A model generated the notes under the pieces. The model was not told where the DNA came from. It saw only the letters and a list, made by a program, of their open reading frames with translations, and did no database searches. A program made the translations under genes and the position numbers. Positions 1 through 9,098 of a stretch of 35,174 nt of DNA are shown here, in pieces. Position 1 is the first letter of the stretch. The number at the start of each line of letters is the position of its first letter. The stretch comes from Fidelibacterota bacterium (GTDB lineage Bacteria > Fidelibacterota > UBA8477 > JABMPR01), in assembly GCA_013202385.1 (NCBI GenBank), contig JABMOT010000194.1:1-35174 (forward strand), written 5' to 3'.

Positions 1-336
1 GGCTTGAATATCGGTTATGGCTTTGGAGATACATCGGCTGCCAGCGAGAACATCATTTTTCTTAATGGCCGCGGACACAAATTGGACGGAGTCAGTTTTC
101 ACATCCCTGAGGATAATTTTTTAAAGCAATGGCAGTTTTCCAGCAATGATGGTCGTCTCGAATTGGATTTTACTCCCATCCTCGATCGCTACTCCAACAC
201 GAATCTGCTGGTGATCCAATCCTGGCAGCATCAGGTTTTTGGCCGCTTCTCGGGTCAGGTCACCTTGGATGATGGATCGATTCTAGAGATCGAGAACCTA
301 CTGGGTTTTGCCGAAAAGGTGAAGAACCGCTGGTAA
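1..336 (+). CDS. DUF2804 family protein, C-terminal part (5' end outside window)
   Basis: This is the last ~111 codons of a gene whose reading frame is open through base 1, so the TTG at base 4 in the ORF track is not a real start. The visible part carries the ending usual for DUF2804 proteins: a GFGDTSAASEN stretch, then HKLDGVSF, and a terminal FGRFSG...GFAEKVKNRW. DUF2804 members are usually 300-400 residue cytosolic proteins of unproven function, with a lipocalin/hydroxyneurosporene-synthase-like beta fold. The recognition rests on motif memory only. The following 180 bases before the GreA-like gene hold no gene that I can support. Confidence 0.7.
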   Translation, partial: GLNIGYGFGDTSAASENIIFLNGRGHKLDGVSFHIPEDNFLKQWQFSSNDGRLELDFTPILDRYSNTNLLVIQSWQHQVFGRFSGQVTLDDGSILEIENLLGFAEKVKNRW

Positions 337-516
337 TCAGCTTTAAAATTATGAGATAAATCCTTGAAGAATTCTCATTCGGGTCAAGCCCCTAAATGCT
401 GGACTGATGAAGGCTAAAAGTTTATACTTGTGACCTGGAAAAATGGCGTGTCTCGGAACTGAGATGATTGATAGGCCGAAGTGACAATATTTGTAGAATA
501 TAGAAGGCGTTAAAAA

Positions 517-975
517 ATGATATTCCGTAGTACCTATAATAAGATCGTTGAGAAAATTCATGAGATTAATGATGATATCAAGCAGAATACTAAAGATATC
601 AAAAGAGCAGCTGATTTTGGGGATTTGAAAGAGAATGCTGAATACCATGCTGCTAAAGACAATCAGGCACATCTACACAATAAGCGCCATCGATTTGAGA
701 AGCATCTGGATGAAGAGGTTGTAGAGCCTAAGGACGTGAAAGCGGATAGAGTATCATTTGGGACCAAAGTAACTTATAGCGATGGCGAAAATACCATCAC
801 AGTGTCAATGGCCGGCGCTGCTGAGTATGAGTTAGAGCTCTACGAGAATATTGTCACCACTTCATCTCCATTCGCTCAACGTGTCCTGGGCAAGAAAATT
901 GGTGACACTCTGACACTGGATCTTCCAGGGGGAACCAAAACACTCACCATCCTGGATATCCAACTGTTGAAATAG
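517..975 (+). CDS. greA: GreA/GreB-family transcription elongation factor
   Basis: A 152-residue protein close to the usual ~158 of GreA, which enters the secondary channel of stalled RNA polymerase and stimulates cleavage of the backtracked transcript. The N-terminal coiled coil (about residues 1-75) carries the acidic tip GDLKENAEYHAAKD, which holds the Asp/Glu pair that coordinates the catalytic Mg. The C-terminal FKBP-like domain follows (about 80-152), with the expected SPFAQRVLGKKIGD segment. The start is supported by AGAAGG nine bases upstream of the ATG. It stands alone, 117 bases from the next gene. The N terminus is slightly shorter and more charged than in classical GreA, so a GreA paralogue is also possible. 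Confidence 0.85.
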   Translation: MIFRSTYNKIVEKIHEINDDIKQNTKDIKRAADFGDLKENAEYHAAKDNQAHLHNKRHRFEKHLDEEVVEPKDVKADRVSFGTKVTYSDGENTITVSMAGAAEYELELYENIVTTSSPFAQRVLGKKIGDTLTLDLPGGTKTLTILDIQLLK

Positions 976-1092
976 TTTTTGCGCAGCGTTTCAGTCAATT
1001 TTTACGAATCCTTCAAACCGTCAGAAGCGCCATTGTTTGGGCCTTAGTCATCAGCGTACACAAACAGCAAAATCATACTCAAGGGACACCTC

Positions 1093-2253
1093 ATGCTAAC
1101 CTCTCTAAAATCAAAATTCCTGCTAAATCCAGATATTCATTATTTGAATCATGGATCTTTTGGAGCCTGCCCTCGCCCTGTATTTGAAGAGTATCAACGC
1201 TGGCAACTAGAACTTGAGCGTAATCCCATCGACTATTTTACCAGGCAATTAAAGGGCTTATTTGGAAAGGAAGCCAGTGGTCCCTTGGAAAAAGCCAGGA
1301 CAGATCTAGCTCAATTTGTGAATGCGGATGCGGAAGGGATGATTTTCACGCCTAACGTGACAATTGCTCTCAATGCCAATGCAAATTCCATCCAGCTGAA
1401 TGCACATGACGAGGTTTTGACTACAGATCATGAATATGGAACCATCATAGCAACCTGGTCGCGGAAATGCAAACAGACTGGGGCTGTGCTTAAGCAGGTC
1501 GAGATCGATCTGCCGGTGTCCACGCAGACTGAATTTATCGATTATTTCTGGAAGCAGGTGACCTCCCGAACCAAAGTGATTCTAATGAGTCACATCACCT
1601 CGGCCACAGCACTGGTTTTACCGGTAAAAGAGATTTGTGAAAGAGCCCGACATGCTGGGATTATCACAGTAATTGATGGTGCCCATGCTGTGGGACATCT
1701 GGATTTGGATGTACGTGATATCAATGCTGATTATTATACAAGTAATTGTCATAAATGGCTTTTGACCCCAAAGGGTACTGCCTTTTTATATGTTCATCCG
1801 AATCAGCGTGATCACTTTCAACCTCTGGTAATCAGCTGGGCAGAAATCAATCAGCCCTCTTTCTCTCTGCGCCATGAAATGTGGGGGACCCGTGATATGG
1901 CTGCCTTTTTGAGCATTCCTAAAGCATTGGAATTCCGCCAAATAAACGATTGGTCCAATCGGGCGGCTGAAGCTCGAAAAATTGTGCTGGAGTATCGGGT
2001 AAAATTCGCTGCCTTATGTGAACGAGATCTGATTTGCGATGAAACCTGGTTAGGACAAATGGCCAGCATCCTCCTACCAGCAAACACAAAACCTTTTGAA
2101 TTGTGGAACTATCTGTGGGATGAGTTCAAAATAGAAGCCATGATCACAAAATGGCAAGACGAGCCGATTCTGCGGCTGGGATTCAACGCCTACAACTCAA
2201 GGAATGAAATGGATCTGCTTTTTCAGGCATTATCCAGCTTTTATAAGCTTTAG
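1093..2253 (+). CDS. Class V aminotransferase, isopenicillin-N-epimerase-like (PLP enzyme)
   Basis: A 386-residue fold-type I PLP enzyme of the aminotransferase class V / cysteine desulfurase group. The N terminus YLNHGSFGACPRPV is typical of the isopenicillin N epimerase-like branch. The cofactor-binding Asp lies in VIDGAHAVGH (D195), and the Schiff-base lysine is in SNCHKWLLTPKG (K221). A conserved MWGTRD segment that helps bind PLP phosphate follows at about residue 257. An AAGGGA ribosome binding site lies just upstream of the ATG. No cysteine-desulfurase partner or beta-lactam gene is nearby, so the substrate cannot be told: epimerase, kynureninase-like or lyase activity are all possible. 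Cytosolic; no signal peptide. Confidence 0.85.
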   Translation: MLTSLKSKFLLNPDIHYLNHGSFGACPRPVFEEYQRWQLELERNPIDYFTRQLKGLFGKEASGPLEKARTDLAQFVNADAEGMIFTPNVTIALNANANSIQLNAHDEVLTTDHEYGTIIATWSRKCKQTGAVLKQVEIDLPVSTQTEFIDYFWKQVTSRTKVILMSHITSATALVLPVKEICERARHAGIITVIDGAHAVGHLDLDVRDINADYYTSNCHKWLLTPKGTAFLYVHPNQRDHFQPLVISWAEINQPSFSLRHEMWGTRDMAAFLSIPKALEFRQINDWSNRAAEARKIVLEYRVKFAALCERDLICDETWLGQMASILLPANTKPFELWNYLWDEFKIEAMITKWQDEPILRLGFNAYNSRNEMDLLFQALSSFYKL

Positions 2254-2389
2254 ATCAAAGCCTCTCCAATTAGGAAAGTGTCTACCTTCATTTGAGAATT
2301 ATCCCATAACTGAAGTTTTCTTACAATACACATTTTCATGGTGCATTCAAAAGATTCACATCAATATTAATGGTTCACTAAAAAACAGC

Positions 2390-3520
2390 ATGCTGGAGAA
2401 GAAGACATTGAAGCAAACGATATTGGTCATATTCACTATCACACTATTGATTACAAACCTCTACGGGTGGGGACATGGATCCCATCGCTTTATAAATGCT
2501 ACGGCTGTTGATCATTTGCCTGTAGAGATGTCATTCTTTCAGGATCACAGGGAGTATCTTCGCGTGCATTCTGTTGATCCCGATTATAGCAGTGACCCTT
2601 ATCCAAGTGGGTATCACTGGATTGATATTGATTATTATGATGCGTTCTTTTCCGGAACCTTGCCCCATGAATGGGAAGCCATTATTGCCATGTATGGTCA
2701 AAATACCGTAGAATATGTCGGCATCGTACCCTGGGTGATTACCTGGTGGATGGATGATATGGTAGCCTTGATGGAAGCCGGAGATTGGGATCATGTCTGG
2801 CAAAAAGCAGCTGAACTGGGACACTACGTTGCTGATTCACACCAAGCCCTCCATCTTACTGTCAATTACGACGGACAGGATACAGGCAATACCGGCATTC
2901 ATGCACGCTATGAAACTGAAATGATGAATGACCACCTTAGCGAAATTGTTTTATCAGATTCTATCGCTGAATATTGGGAAACCCCCTTAGAATCCATCTT
3001 TTCGTATATTGATGATATTTATCCCATGGTCGATCTGGTCATGGCAGCAGATGATCTGGCTTCAGATGTGGATTCCAATCATGGGAACACCTATTTAAAC
3101 ATGATGTGGGTGGAAGTAGGGGATACAACGGTATGGAGTCTTGAGCGAGCCACCCTGGATCTTGCCAGCGTCTGGTACACGGCCTGGGTAAATGCAGGCT
3201 CTCCCTACCCACCTGGTGTCGTTAACATAGCAGATCAACGACCATCTCAATTTGAACTGAGTACTTTTCCAAACCCATTTAATGGGCAGGTTAATCTAAG
3301 CTATCAAATTATCGCAGAAGGTGAGACCAGTTTAAGAATATTTGATCTTAATGGACGGTTGGTCAGGACGCTCGTTTTGGGATCTAGTGCACCTGGGAAT
3401 TATGTTGTTCTCTGGGATGGAAAGGATCAGGATTTGGTAAATGTTAGTTCAGGGATATATTTATGTGAATTGCGGAACACTGGAAGCAGAGTGGTTCAAA
3501 AGGTATCCCTGTTAAAATAA
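2390..3520 (+). CDS. Secreted zinc-dependent phospholipase C / S1-P1 nuclease family protein with type IX sorting tail
   Basis: The ORF track opens at 2204 inside the aminotransferase gene. The better start is the ATG at 2390, which gives 376 residues beginning with a signal peptide (MLEKKTLKQTILVIF...). Cleavage before W27 would leave the N-terminal Trp that ligates zinc in this superfamily (WGHGSHRF). Further ligand motifs are GYHWIDID and GHYVADSHQALH (H-x3-D-x5-H), then GIHARYE. The last site is H-x3-E, as in bacterial phospholipase C, rather than H-x3-D as in P1 nuclease, which favours a phosphodiesterase acting on lipids. From about residue 295 a sorting domain starts with FPNPFNGQVNLSY and ends VVQKVSLLK. 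Probably exported and surface-attached or released. Phospholipid versus nucleic acid as substrate is not settled. Confidence 0.8.
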   Translation: MLEKKTLKQTILVIFTITLLITNLYGWGHGSHRFINATAVDHLPVEMSFFQDHREYLRVHSVDPDYSSDPYPSGYHWIDIDYYDAFFSGTLPHEWEAIIAMYGQNTVEYVGIVPWVITWWMDDMVALMEAGDWDHVWQKAAELGHYVADSHQALHLTVNYDGQDTGNTGIHARYETEMMNDHLSEIVLSDSIAEYWETPLESIFSYIDDIYPMVDLVMAADDLASDVDSNHGNTYLNMMWVEVGDTTVWSLERATLDLASVWYTAWVNAGSPYPPGVVNIADQRPSQFELSTFPNPFNGQVNLSYQIIAEGETSLRIFDLNGRLVRTLVLGSSAPGNYVVLWDGKDQDLVNVSSGIYLCELRNTGSRVVQKVSLLK

Positions 3521-3552
3521 TGAAGACCAATTATTGAGGAGAAGAACTGGAG

Positions 3553-3984
3553 ATGAATCAAGATTTTTACCAGAAAATGCGCGTTGATATTCGCGAATGG
3601 CTCCAAACAAAAACCGGAAAATCCAGCAAATGGTCTGAGTATTTATTGCTGGCACCAGATTTATTCCACCTGTTAGCCAAGCTGGCCATGGATAAAGAGA
3701 TTCCGAGCTCAGAGAAAGCAAAAATTGCTGGCGCTCTGGCCTATTTTATTTCACCCATCGATTTAATTCCAGAGGTTTTGTTTGGACCCATTGGATATCT
3801 GGATGATGTCGCCTTAGCGGCCTACGTTATCAATTCAGTCATGAAAAAATGTGACCCTGCAATTGTCCGGCGACACTGGGCTGGGGAACAGGATATACTG
3901 GATCTGGTGCAGCAGATCGTAGATGTCGCTGCAGATATGCTTGGCAACAAGATTTGGGACAAACTAAAAAATTTGGTCAAATAA
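3553..3984 (+). CDS. DUF1232 (YkvA-like) protein
   Basis: A 143-residue protein with the DUF1232 core YFISPIDLIPEVLFGPIGYLDDVALAA at about residues 63-90. The Pro-Ile-Asp-Leu-Ile-Pro and Asp-Asp pair are the family signature. The N-terminal ~55 residues are charged and helical, and the C terminus is another helix. Members are small, often membrane-proximal proteins of unknown role. It lies only 32 bases after the phospholipase C-like gene and could be cotranscribed with it. The RBS is probably the GAGGAGAAG a little upstream of the ATG. No function is assigned. Confidence 0.75.
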   Translation: MNQDFYQKMRVDIREWLQTKTGKSSKWSEYLLLAPDLFHLLAKLAMDKEIPSSEKAKIAGALAYFISPIDLIPEVLFGPIGYLDDVALAAYVINSVMKKCDPAIVRRHWAGEQDILDLVQQIVDVAADMLGNKIWDKLKNLVK

Positions 3985-4147
3985 ATAAAGACCAGTTTAG
4001 CCTTAAGCGTGGTTCACAGGCATCCTCGCCAGACTTCGTTTAAGAGTCTTCTGAACGCCAATAGGGAGAATCCAGATTCGCGTGACGTCAGCGCCCGTTC
4101 ACTGACCATATGCTTTTGAGCTTTGTATCCTTTGACAAGGGATCCCA

Positions 4148-6196
4148 ATGTTACGACTTTTGCCCATCACTTTTTTAATTCTTTTTGCCTGTGAGCCTGA
4201 GCTCCCCCCAGCTATAGTAATTATGAGTCCCGATCATCGAATTAGTGTGGAATTGGAGCAAATTCAGGGTTATCCCACTTATCATATTGAGGTAGAAGGA
4301 AAATTACTAATAAGACCATCAGCTCTTGGATTTCGCCTAAGGAAACAGCCTGATCTTACAGGTCCCTTCAAAGTTATTCAGACAAATCAGAATGAAATAA
4401 AGGAAACCTGGGAGCCGGTTTGGGGCCAGGAAAACCTGATTTCCTCTCGAAGCAATATGGTAAGAGTAGAACTAAAAGAAATAAATTCTCCAGGGCGTAA
4501 GCTTATTCTGTATTTTCGAGTGTTCGATGATGGGGTAAGTTTTCGTTATGAAATACCTGAACAGTCTGAGTTAGACTCGCTCTTTATTATAGAAGAATTA
4601 TCAGAATTTAATTTCGCGCAAAATGGTCAGGCCTGGTGGATACCAGGTAGTCATGAGTTCGATGCCTATGAAAAGCTACACAATAAGAGTCTGTTAAGTG
4701 AGATTGACTCTGCAAACACACCGATAACCTATCTGAGCGATGATCACTTTTATATCAGCATTCATGAGGCAAACCTGTCTAATTATGCGGCCATGACCCT
4801 GAAAAAAACAAGCGCTGACTCGTTAAGCTTTAAAAGTGAACTGGTTCCATGGCCTGATGGAGATAAAGTAAAGACTGTGACACCGATGCTTTCTCCCTGG
4901 AGGACTATAAGCATAGGTTGGAATGCGGCAGATCTCTTGCGATCTCGCATGATTTTGAATTTGAATGACCCCAATCGATTGAGCGATGTCTCGTGGATAC
5001 GGCCCATGAAATATGTGGGGATCTGGTGGGGAATGCATATTGATAAGTATACCTGGGTCCAGGGGGATCGTCATGGTGCCACCACCCAAAATACGAAAAC
5101 ATATATTGATTTTGCAGCAGACAATAACATCCAGGGTGTTCTGGTTGAAGGTTGGAATCAGGGCTGGGAACAGTGGGGTCAGGAAGGTGCATTGCAGTTG
5201 ACATCGCCCTACGCAGACTTTGATATAGACTCGGTCACGCAATATGCCCGTGACAAGCAGATCGCATTTATTGGGCACCATGAGACAACCGCAAATGTTT
5301 CTGCCTACGAGGAGCAGCTGGATACGGCTTTTGCCTACTATGCAAATCTGGGCATTCATGCAGTAAAAACAGGCTATGTTGGATCGATCAAACCCAGCGG
5401 TCAATATCACTATGGTCAGTGGATGGTAAATCACTTTCGGCGGGTCGTAGAAACAGCGGCCAAATATCATATTACAATTGATGCCCATGAACCAATCAAA
5501 GCGACTGGAATTGAGCGAACCTGGCCAAACATGATGACCAGGGAGGGTGCCCGCGGGCAGGAATACAACGCCTGGAGCGAGGGTAACCCCCCAGATCACA
5601 CAACCATTCTACCTTTCACCCGACTCCTGGCCGGACCCATGGATTACACTCCTGGAATATTTGATATCTGTTTCGACCGTTATAAAAAGGGCAATAAAGT
5701 ACATTCTACCTTGGCCAAACAATTGGCCCTTATGGTCGTTATTTACAGCCCATTGCAAATGGCGGCAGACCTGCCAGAAAATTATACTGGCCAACCCGCC
5801 TTTCAATTTATCAGGGATCTTGAAACAGATTGGGATGAATCCAGATATCTCGAAGCGGAGATTGGACAATTCGTCACCATTGCTCGGCGCTATGAGAATA
5901 AATGGTTTATTGGAGCCATTACCAACGAGCATGGCCGGACCCTATCCATTAAAATGTCAAGTATCACCGATTCAGACATGGTCGCTGAGTGTTATTCTGA
6001 TGGAGCGGATTCGGATTGGGAGAAGAATCCTACTGCCATTCACATTGGATCCTACCTGGCAAAATCTTCTGATTCGCTGAAAGCTACGCTGGCACCAGGG
6101 GGCGGCTTGGCACTATATTTACGGCCAGTAGAGGATTCTGACATTGACTTAAGGTCAATATCAAAATTGTTACAGGATCAGATGACTCAAAAATGA
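4148..6196 (+). CDS. Glycoside hydrolase family 97 lipoprotein (SusB-like alpha-glucosidase)
   Basis: A 682-residue GH97 enzyme. The N-terminal signal ends in ILFAC (C15), so it should be a lipoprotein. An N-terminal beta-supersandwich (about 25-275) precedes a TIM barrel starting near WWGMHIDKYTWVQGDRHGATT, and a short C-terminal beta domain follows. Inside the barrel are VLVEGWNQGWEQW, HAVKTGYVG, DAHEPIK (E448), GQEYNAW (E472) and DLPENY (E544). In retaining alpha-galactosidases of this family the strand equivalent to KTGYVG carries an Asp nucleophile. Here the position is Gly (about G409), as I recall for the inverting Ca-dependent alpha-glucosidase SusB. That points to alpha-glucan or oligosaccharide hydrolysis in the periplasm or at the outer membrane. 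The GH20 gene starts 19 bases downstream, so they form an operon. No SusC/SusD pair is next to it. Confidence 0.88.
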   Translation: MLRLLPITFLILFACEPELPPAIVIMSPDHRISVELEQIQGYPTYHIEVEGKLLIRPSALGFRLRKQPDLTGPFKVIQTNQNEIKETWEPVWGQENLISSRSNMVRVELKEINSPGRKLILYFRVFDDGVSFRYEIPEQSELDSLFIIEELSEFNFAQNGQAWWIPGSHEFDAYEKLHNKSLLSEIDSANTPITYLSDDHFYISIHEANLSNYAAMTLKKTSADSLSFKSELVPWPDGDKVKTVTPMLSPWRTISIGWNAADLLRSRMILNLNDPNRLSDVSWIRPMKYVGIWWGMHIDKYTWVQGDRHGATTQNTKTYIDFAADNNIQGVLVEGWNQGWEQWGQEGALQLTSPYADFDIDSVTQYARDKQIAFIGHHETTANVSAYEEQLDTAFAYYANLGIHAVKTGYVGSIKPSGQYHYGQWMVNHFRRVVETAAKYHITIDAHEPIKATGIERTWPNMMTREGARGQEYNAWSEGNPPDHTTILPFTRLLAGPMDYTPGIFDICFDRYKKGNKVHSTLAKQLALMVVIYSPLQMAADLPENYTGQPAFQFIRDLETDWDESRYLEAEIGQFVTIARRYENKWFIGAITNEHGRTLSIKMSSITDSDMVAECYSDGADSDWEKNPTAIHIGSYLAKSSDSLKATLAPGGGLALYLRPVEDSDIDLRSISKLLQDQMTQK

Positions 6197-6215
6197 ATCT
6201 AAAAGCGGGGCAATA

Positions 6216-7865
6216 GTGAGACACACTTCAATAAAATTTTTAATCGCAGCCACCATGTTCATGGCTATTCAAACTTGTTTACCACCACCGGTGACAAAGA
6301 CAGAAAGTTCTGATATGAATATTATACCAAAACCACAATCCATAGAAATACTTGAGGGCGAGTTCAAATTTGCAAAGTCAACCAGCTTCTATATCTCTGG
6401 TTCCAGCCAGAATGTCACCTTTTTTAGCGACTTTTTGAAAGGTTTGATCCCTGGACTTCAAGTTGGAGAGCAGGGTTCTGCAGATATTGAGCTTGAAATC
6501 ATGCAGGAAACCGATATTCAGAAGGAAGGGTATCGATTGGCGGTGACTAAAAAGGGGATTCATATTTCTGCTGGAGATGAGCCAGGACTCTTTTATGGAA
6601 TACAATCGCTGCGGCAATTGTTACCTCCAAGCAGCGAAAACGGCGTTGAATCGTTGAAAGGTTATAGGATTCGATCCGCTATTATTGAAGACTTCCCCCG
6701 CTTTGGCTGGCGCGGAATGCATCTGGATGTCTCCAGGCATTTCTTCCCACTTGAATTTGTTAAACGTTACATCGATATGATTGCCCTGCATAAAATGAAT
6801 GTTTTCCACTGGCACCTCAGTGATGACAATGGCTGGCGGCTGGAGATCAAAAAGTATCCTCTTTTGACCGAGATATGCGCATGGCGTGTGGATCGTGAGC
6901 ACGAAGACTGGCGAAAATGGTCACCCATTAAAGCAGGTGAAACCAGCAGCTATGGTGGCTTCTATACCCAAGACGAAGTCCGGGAAGTTGTTGCATATGC
7001 AGCCCAGCGTCAAATCTCAGTGATTCCAGAAATAGAAATGCCCGGTCATTCTTCAGAAATCTTTGCGGCCTATCCAGAACTGTCCTGTCAGGGTGAGCTG
7101 CTCCCCGTTCGACCAGGGAGCTATTGGCCAAACGAAGACATACTGTGTGCCGGAAATGATTCTGTTTTTACTTTCCTGGAAGATATTATCGATGAGGTTG
7201 TGGAGCTTTTTCCTGCCAGATATATCCACATCGGGGGTGATGAAGCACGAAAAACCCATTGGAAAACATGCCCGAAATGTCAAAACCGAATCACGGTTGA
7301 GGGGCTGGCCAATGAGGATGAATTAAAGAGCTGGTTTGTCCAGAAGATGGAAAAATATATCCTGTCAAAGGGCAAGAATCTTATTGGCTGGGACGAAATT
7401 CTGGAAGGGGGTCTGGCACCTGAAGCGACAGTGATGTCATGGCGAGGTGAAGCTGGCGGAATTGCTGCTGCCAAAGCCGGTCACGATGTAATAATGACCC
7501 CAACCTCCCATGTTTACTTCGACTATTACCAGGGAGATCCAGAGACAGAACCTCAAGCCATCGGGGGACATTCAACGCTGGAAAACGTCTATAGTTATGA
7601 GCCGATTCCAGCTGAGCTGGAAGAGCAGGAGCACCGATTTGTATTAGGATCGCAAGCCAATTTGTGGACCGAATTTATAAAAACTCCAGAGCATGCAGAG
7701 TATATGGTTTTGCCGAGGATGACCGCTTTATCAGAAGTGCTATGGTCGGCAAAAGATCAACGGGATTGGCAGGACTTTAGATCACGTCTGGGCTGGCTTT
7801 TGCCGCGTTTTGAGGAATTGGGGTGGAATTATCGACCCCTAGACGCTGAACAACTCAATAAGTAA
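6216..7865 (+). CDS. Beta-N-acetylhexosaminidase, GH20 lipoprotein
   Basis: A 549-residue exo-beta-N-acetylglucosaminidase. The GTG start at 6216 follows a GCGGGG ribosome binding site. The signal sequence ends AIQTC (C21), giving a lipoprotein. Residues ~35-150 form the GH20 N-terminal domain (NIIPKPQSIE). The catalytic TIM barrel begins at about 160 (RFGWRGMHLDVSRHF) and contains NVFHWHLSDDNGWR, PEIEMPGHSSE, and the catalytic Asp-Glu pair in HIGGDEARKTHW (D342, E343). Further conserved elements are IGWDEILEGG and GSQANLWTEF. Hydrolysis would be substrate-assisted, releasing GlcNAc/GalNAc from chitin oligomers, peptidoglycan fragments or glycoproteins. It is translated from the same unit as the GH97 gene, suggesting joint use of mixed polysaccharide. 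Confidence 0.92.
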   Translation: MRHTSIKFLIAATMFMAIQTCLPPPVTKTESSDMNIIPKPQSIEILEGEFKFAKSTSFYISGSSQNVTFFSDFLKGLIPGLQVGEQGSADIELEIMQETDIQKEGYRLAVTKKGIHISAGDEPGLFYGIQSLRQLLPPSSENGVESLKGYRIRSAIIEDFPRFGWRGMHLDVSRHFFPLEFVKRYIDMIALHKMNVFHWHLSDDNGWRLEIKKYPLLTEICAWRVDREHEDWRKWSPIKAGETSSYGGFYTQDEVREVVAYAAQRQISVIPEIEMPGHSSEIFAAYPELSCQGELLPVRPGSYWPNEDILCAGNDSVFTFLEDIIDEVVELFPARYIHIGGDEARKTHWKTCPKCQNRITVEGLANEDELKSWFVQKMEKYILSKGKNLIGWDEILEGGLAPEATVMSWRGEAGGIAAAKAGHDVIMTPTSHVYFDYYQGDPETEPQAIGGHSTLENVYSYEPIPAELEEQEHRFVLGSQANLWTEFIKTPEHAEYMVLPRMTALSEVLWSAKDQRDWQDFRSRLGWLLPRFEELGWNYRPLDAEQLNK

Positions 7866-7873
7866 ATTCAGGT

Positions 7874-7900
7874 TCTGAGTGAGACCATGTCCCTCTCAGA
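7874..7900. terminator. Imperfect hairpin between convergent genes (possible bidirectional terminator)
   Basis: TCTGAG (7874-7879) pairs with CTCAGA (7895-7900), and GAC/GTC pair near a 3-base loop, with two internal mismatches. It overlaps the stop codon of the butyrate kinase gene and lies 9 bases after the GH20 stop. No T-run follows on either strand, so the terminator reading is weak. Confidence 0.35.
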
Positions 7901-8996
7901 GCTTGGGATCTTGTTTATATATATTTATGGGTTCGTTGCCTAGGAGAACACGTAGCCCGGCTTCGGCCAGCGCTTCCAGTTCATTTTCACCAGGTTCAAT
8001 ATAAATTTCGGCCATATTATGAATGCGTTCAGAGATTGACTCGCAAAGTAAACTTGAGTGTGCCATGCCACCTGTGAGTAAAACGCCATTAAGTTGAAAA
8101 GATAACACTGAAGCCATGGCGCCGATTTCCTTGGCAATTTGATACACCATTGCCTCGAAGATCAATTGGACTTCTACTTTCCCGGATTTCAACAGCTCTT
8201 CTACTTTTCTCAAATCTCCTGTTCCCAGGTATCCTTTTAGCCCAGAATTTATAGAAAGTAAGGTCTCTATTTTTGCTCGGCTCGAGCCTTTCTGGAAAGC
8301 CAGATCCAGAACTCCAGCAATAGGTAATGCACCGGCTCGTTCTGAGCTGAAGGGACCCATGCCGAGTAGCCCATCATTTACATCAATAATACGTCCGTTT
8401 TTTAAAGCAGCCACTGATATTCCACCTCCCATGTGGCAGACCACCCAGGAACTTTTAAAGAAATCCAGATCCAGCCGCTTGCATCGTTTTCGTAAACTTG
8501 CTTTGATATTGAGGGCATGGCTTCGTGATTTTCGCTCAATGCCCGGAACCCCTGATATTCTGGCAACTGCTTCGAATTCATCCGTACTAATTGGATCCGC
8601 AATATAAACAGGAATATTTAATTCCGATCCGAGCTGATATCCAATCAAGGCTGCCAGATTGCTGGCATGCCGAGAATACCTGACCGAGTTAATGTCATTT
8701 ATCATTCCAGTGTTTACAGCGTATACACCACCCTCCAGGGGTCGCAGTGGTGCACCCCGAGCCATGATGAGATCGAATTTGAAGGGCTCTGATGCGACAA
8801 ATTGTCTAACTGCCTTCGTTCTTATTTCGTTGGCGGTCTCATAATTTTCAATTTGACCTGCGGGTGTATCTGTAGGATCCAGACTGGCTTCCTTGATGAG
8901 TCGAATTGACTTATGAATCAAATTAAAATGATATACTGCCAACTTTGTAGAAGTTGATCCAGGATTGATGATCAGGAAGTGACCGCTGTTCGTCAT
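7896..8996 (-). CDS. buk: Butyrate kinase
   Basis: A 366-residue acetokinase-family enzyme, close to the ~355-360 residues of Buk. It interconverts butyrate + ATP with butyryl phosphate + ADP, and branched-chain acyl phosphates are also used in this family. The first ATP-binding strand reads IINPGSTSTKLAVY. SRHASNLAALIG and ADPISTDEFE match butyrate kinase rather than acetate kinase. CHMGGGISVAA is the phosphate-binding region, and GVLLTGGMAHS with the C-terminal PGENELEALAEAGLRVL complete the ASKHA fold. Cytosolic. The usual partner, phosphotransbutyrylase (ptb), is not next to it in this window. The gene converges on the GH20 gene with a 30-base gap. Confidence 0.92.
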   Translation of the reverse strand: MTNSGHFLIINPGSTSTKLAVYHFNLIHKSIRLIKEASLDPTDTPAGQIENYETANEIRTKAVRQFVASEPFKFDLIMARGAPLRPLEGGVYAVNTGMINDINSVRYSRHASNLAALIGYQLGSELNIPVYIADPISTDEFEAVARISGVPGIERKSRSHALNIKASLRKRCKRLDLDFFKSSWVVCHMGGGISVAALKNGRIIDVNDGLLGMGPFSSERAGALPIAGVLDLAFQKGSSRAKIETLLSINSGLKGYLGTGDLRKVEELLKSGKVEVQLIFEAMVYQIAKEIGAMASVLSFQLNGVLLTGGMAHSSLLCESISERIHNMAEIYIEPGENELEALAEAGLRVLLGNEPINIYKQDPKL

Positions 8997-9098
8997 TGTG
9001 CTGCTTTCATACTAATACGCTGAAATTAAGTCTGCTGAGCCTTAAAACACGGGATACTTGATGTGATTTGGCAGATTTAGATCGAATGAAGTAGATAA

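Noticed and set aside
2204-2389. Upstream start for the phospholipase C-like protein as listed in the ORF track
   Set aside because: The extra 62 residues overlap the aminotransferase gene and bury the signal peptide; the ATG at 2390 starts directly with a signal peptide.
4823-5599. 258-residue minus-strand ORF opposite the GH97 gene
   Set aside because: It is antisense to a strongly conserved catalytic domain and its translation shows no recognisable motif; a shadow ORF.
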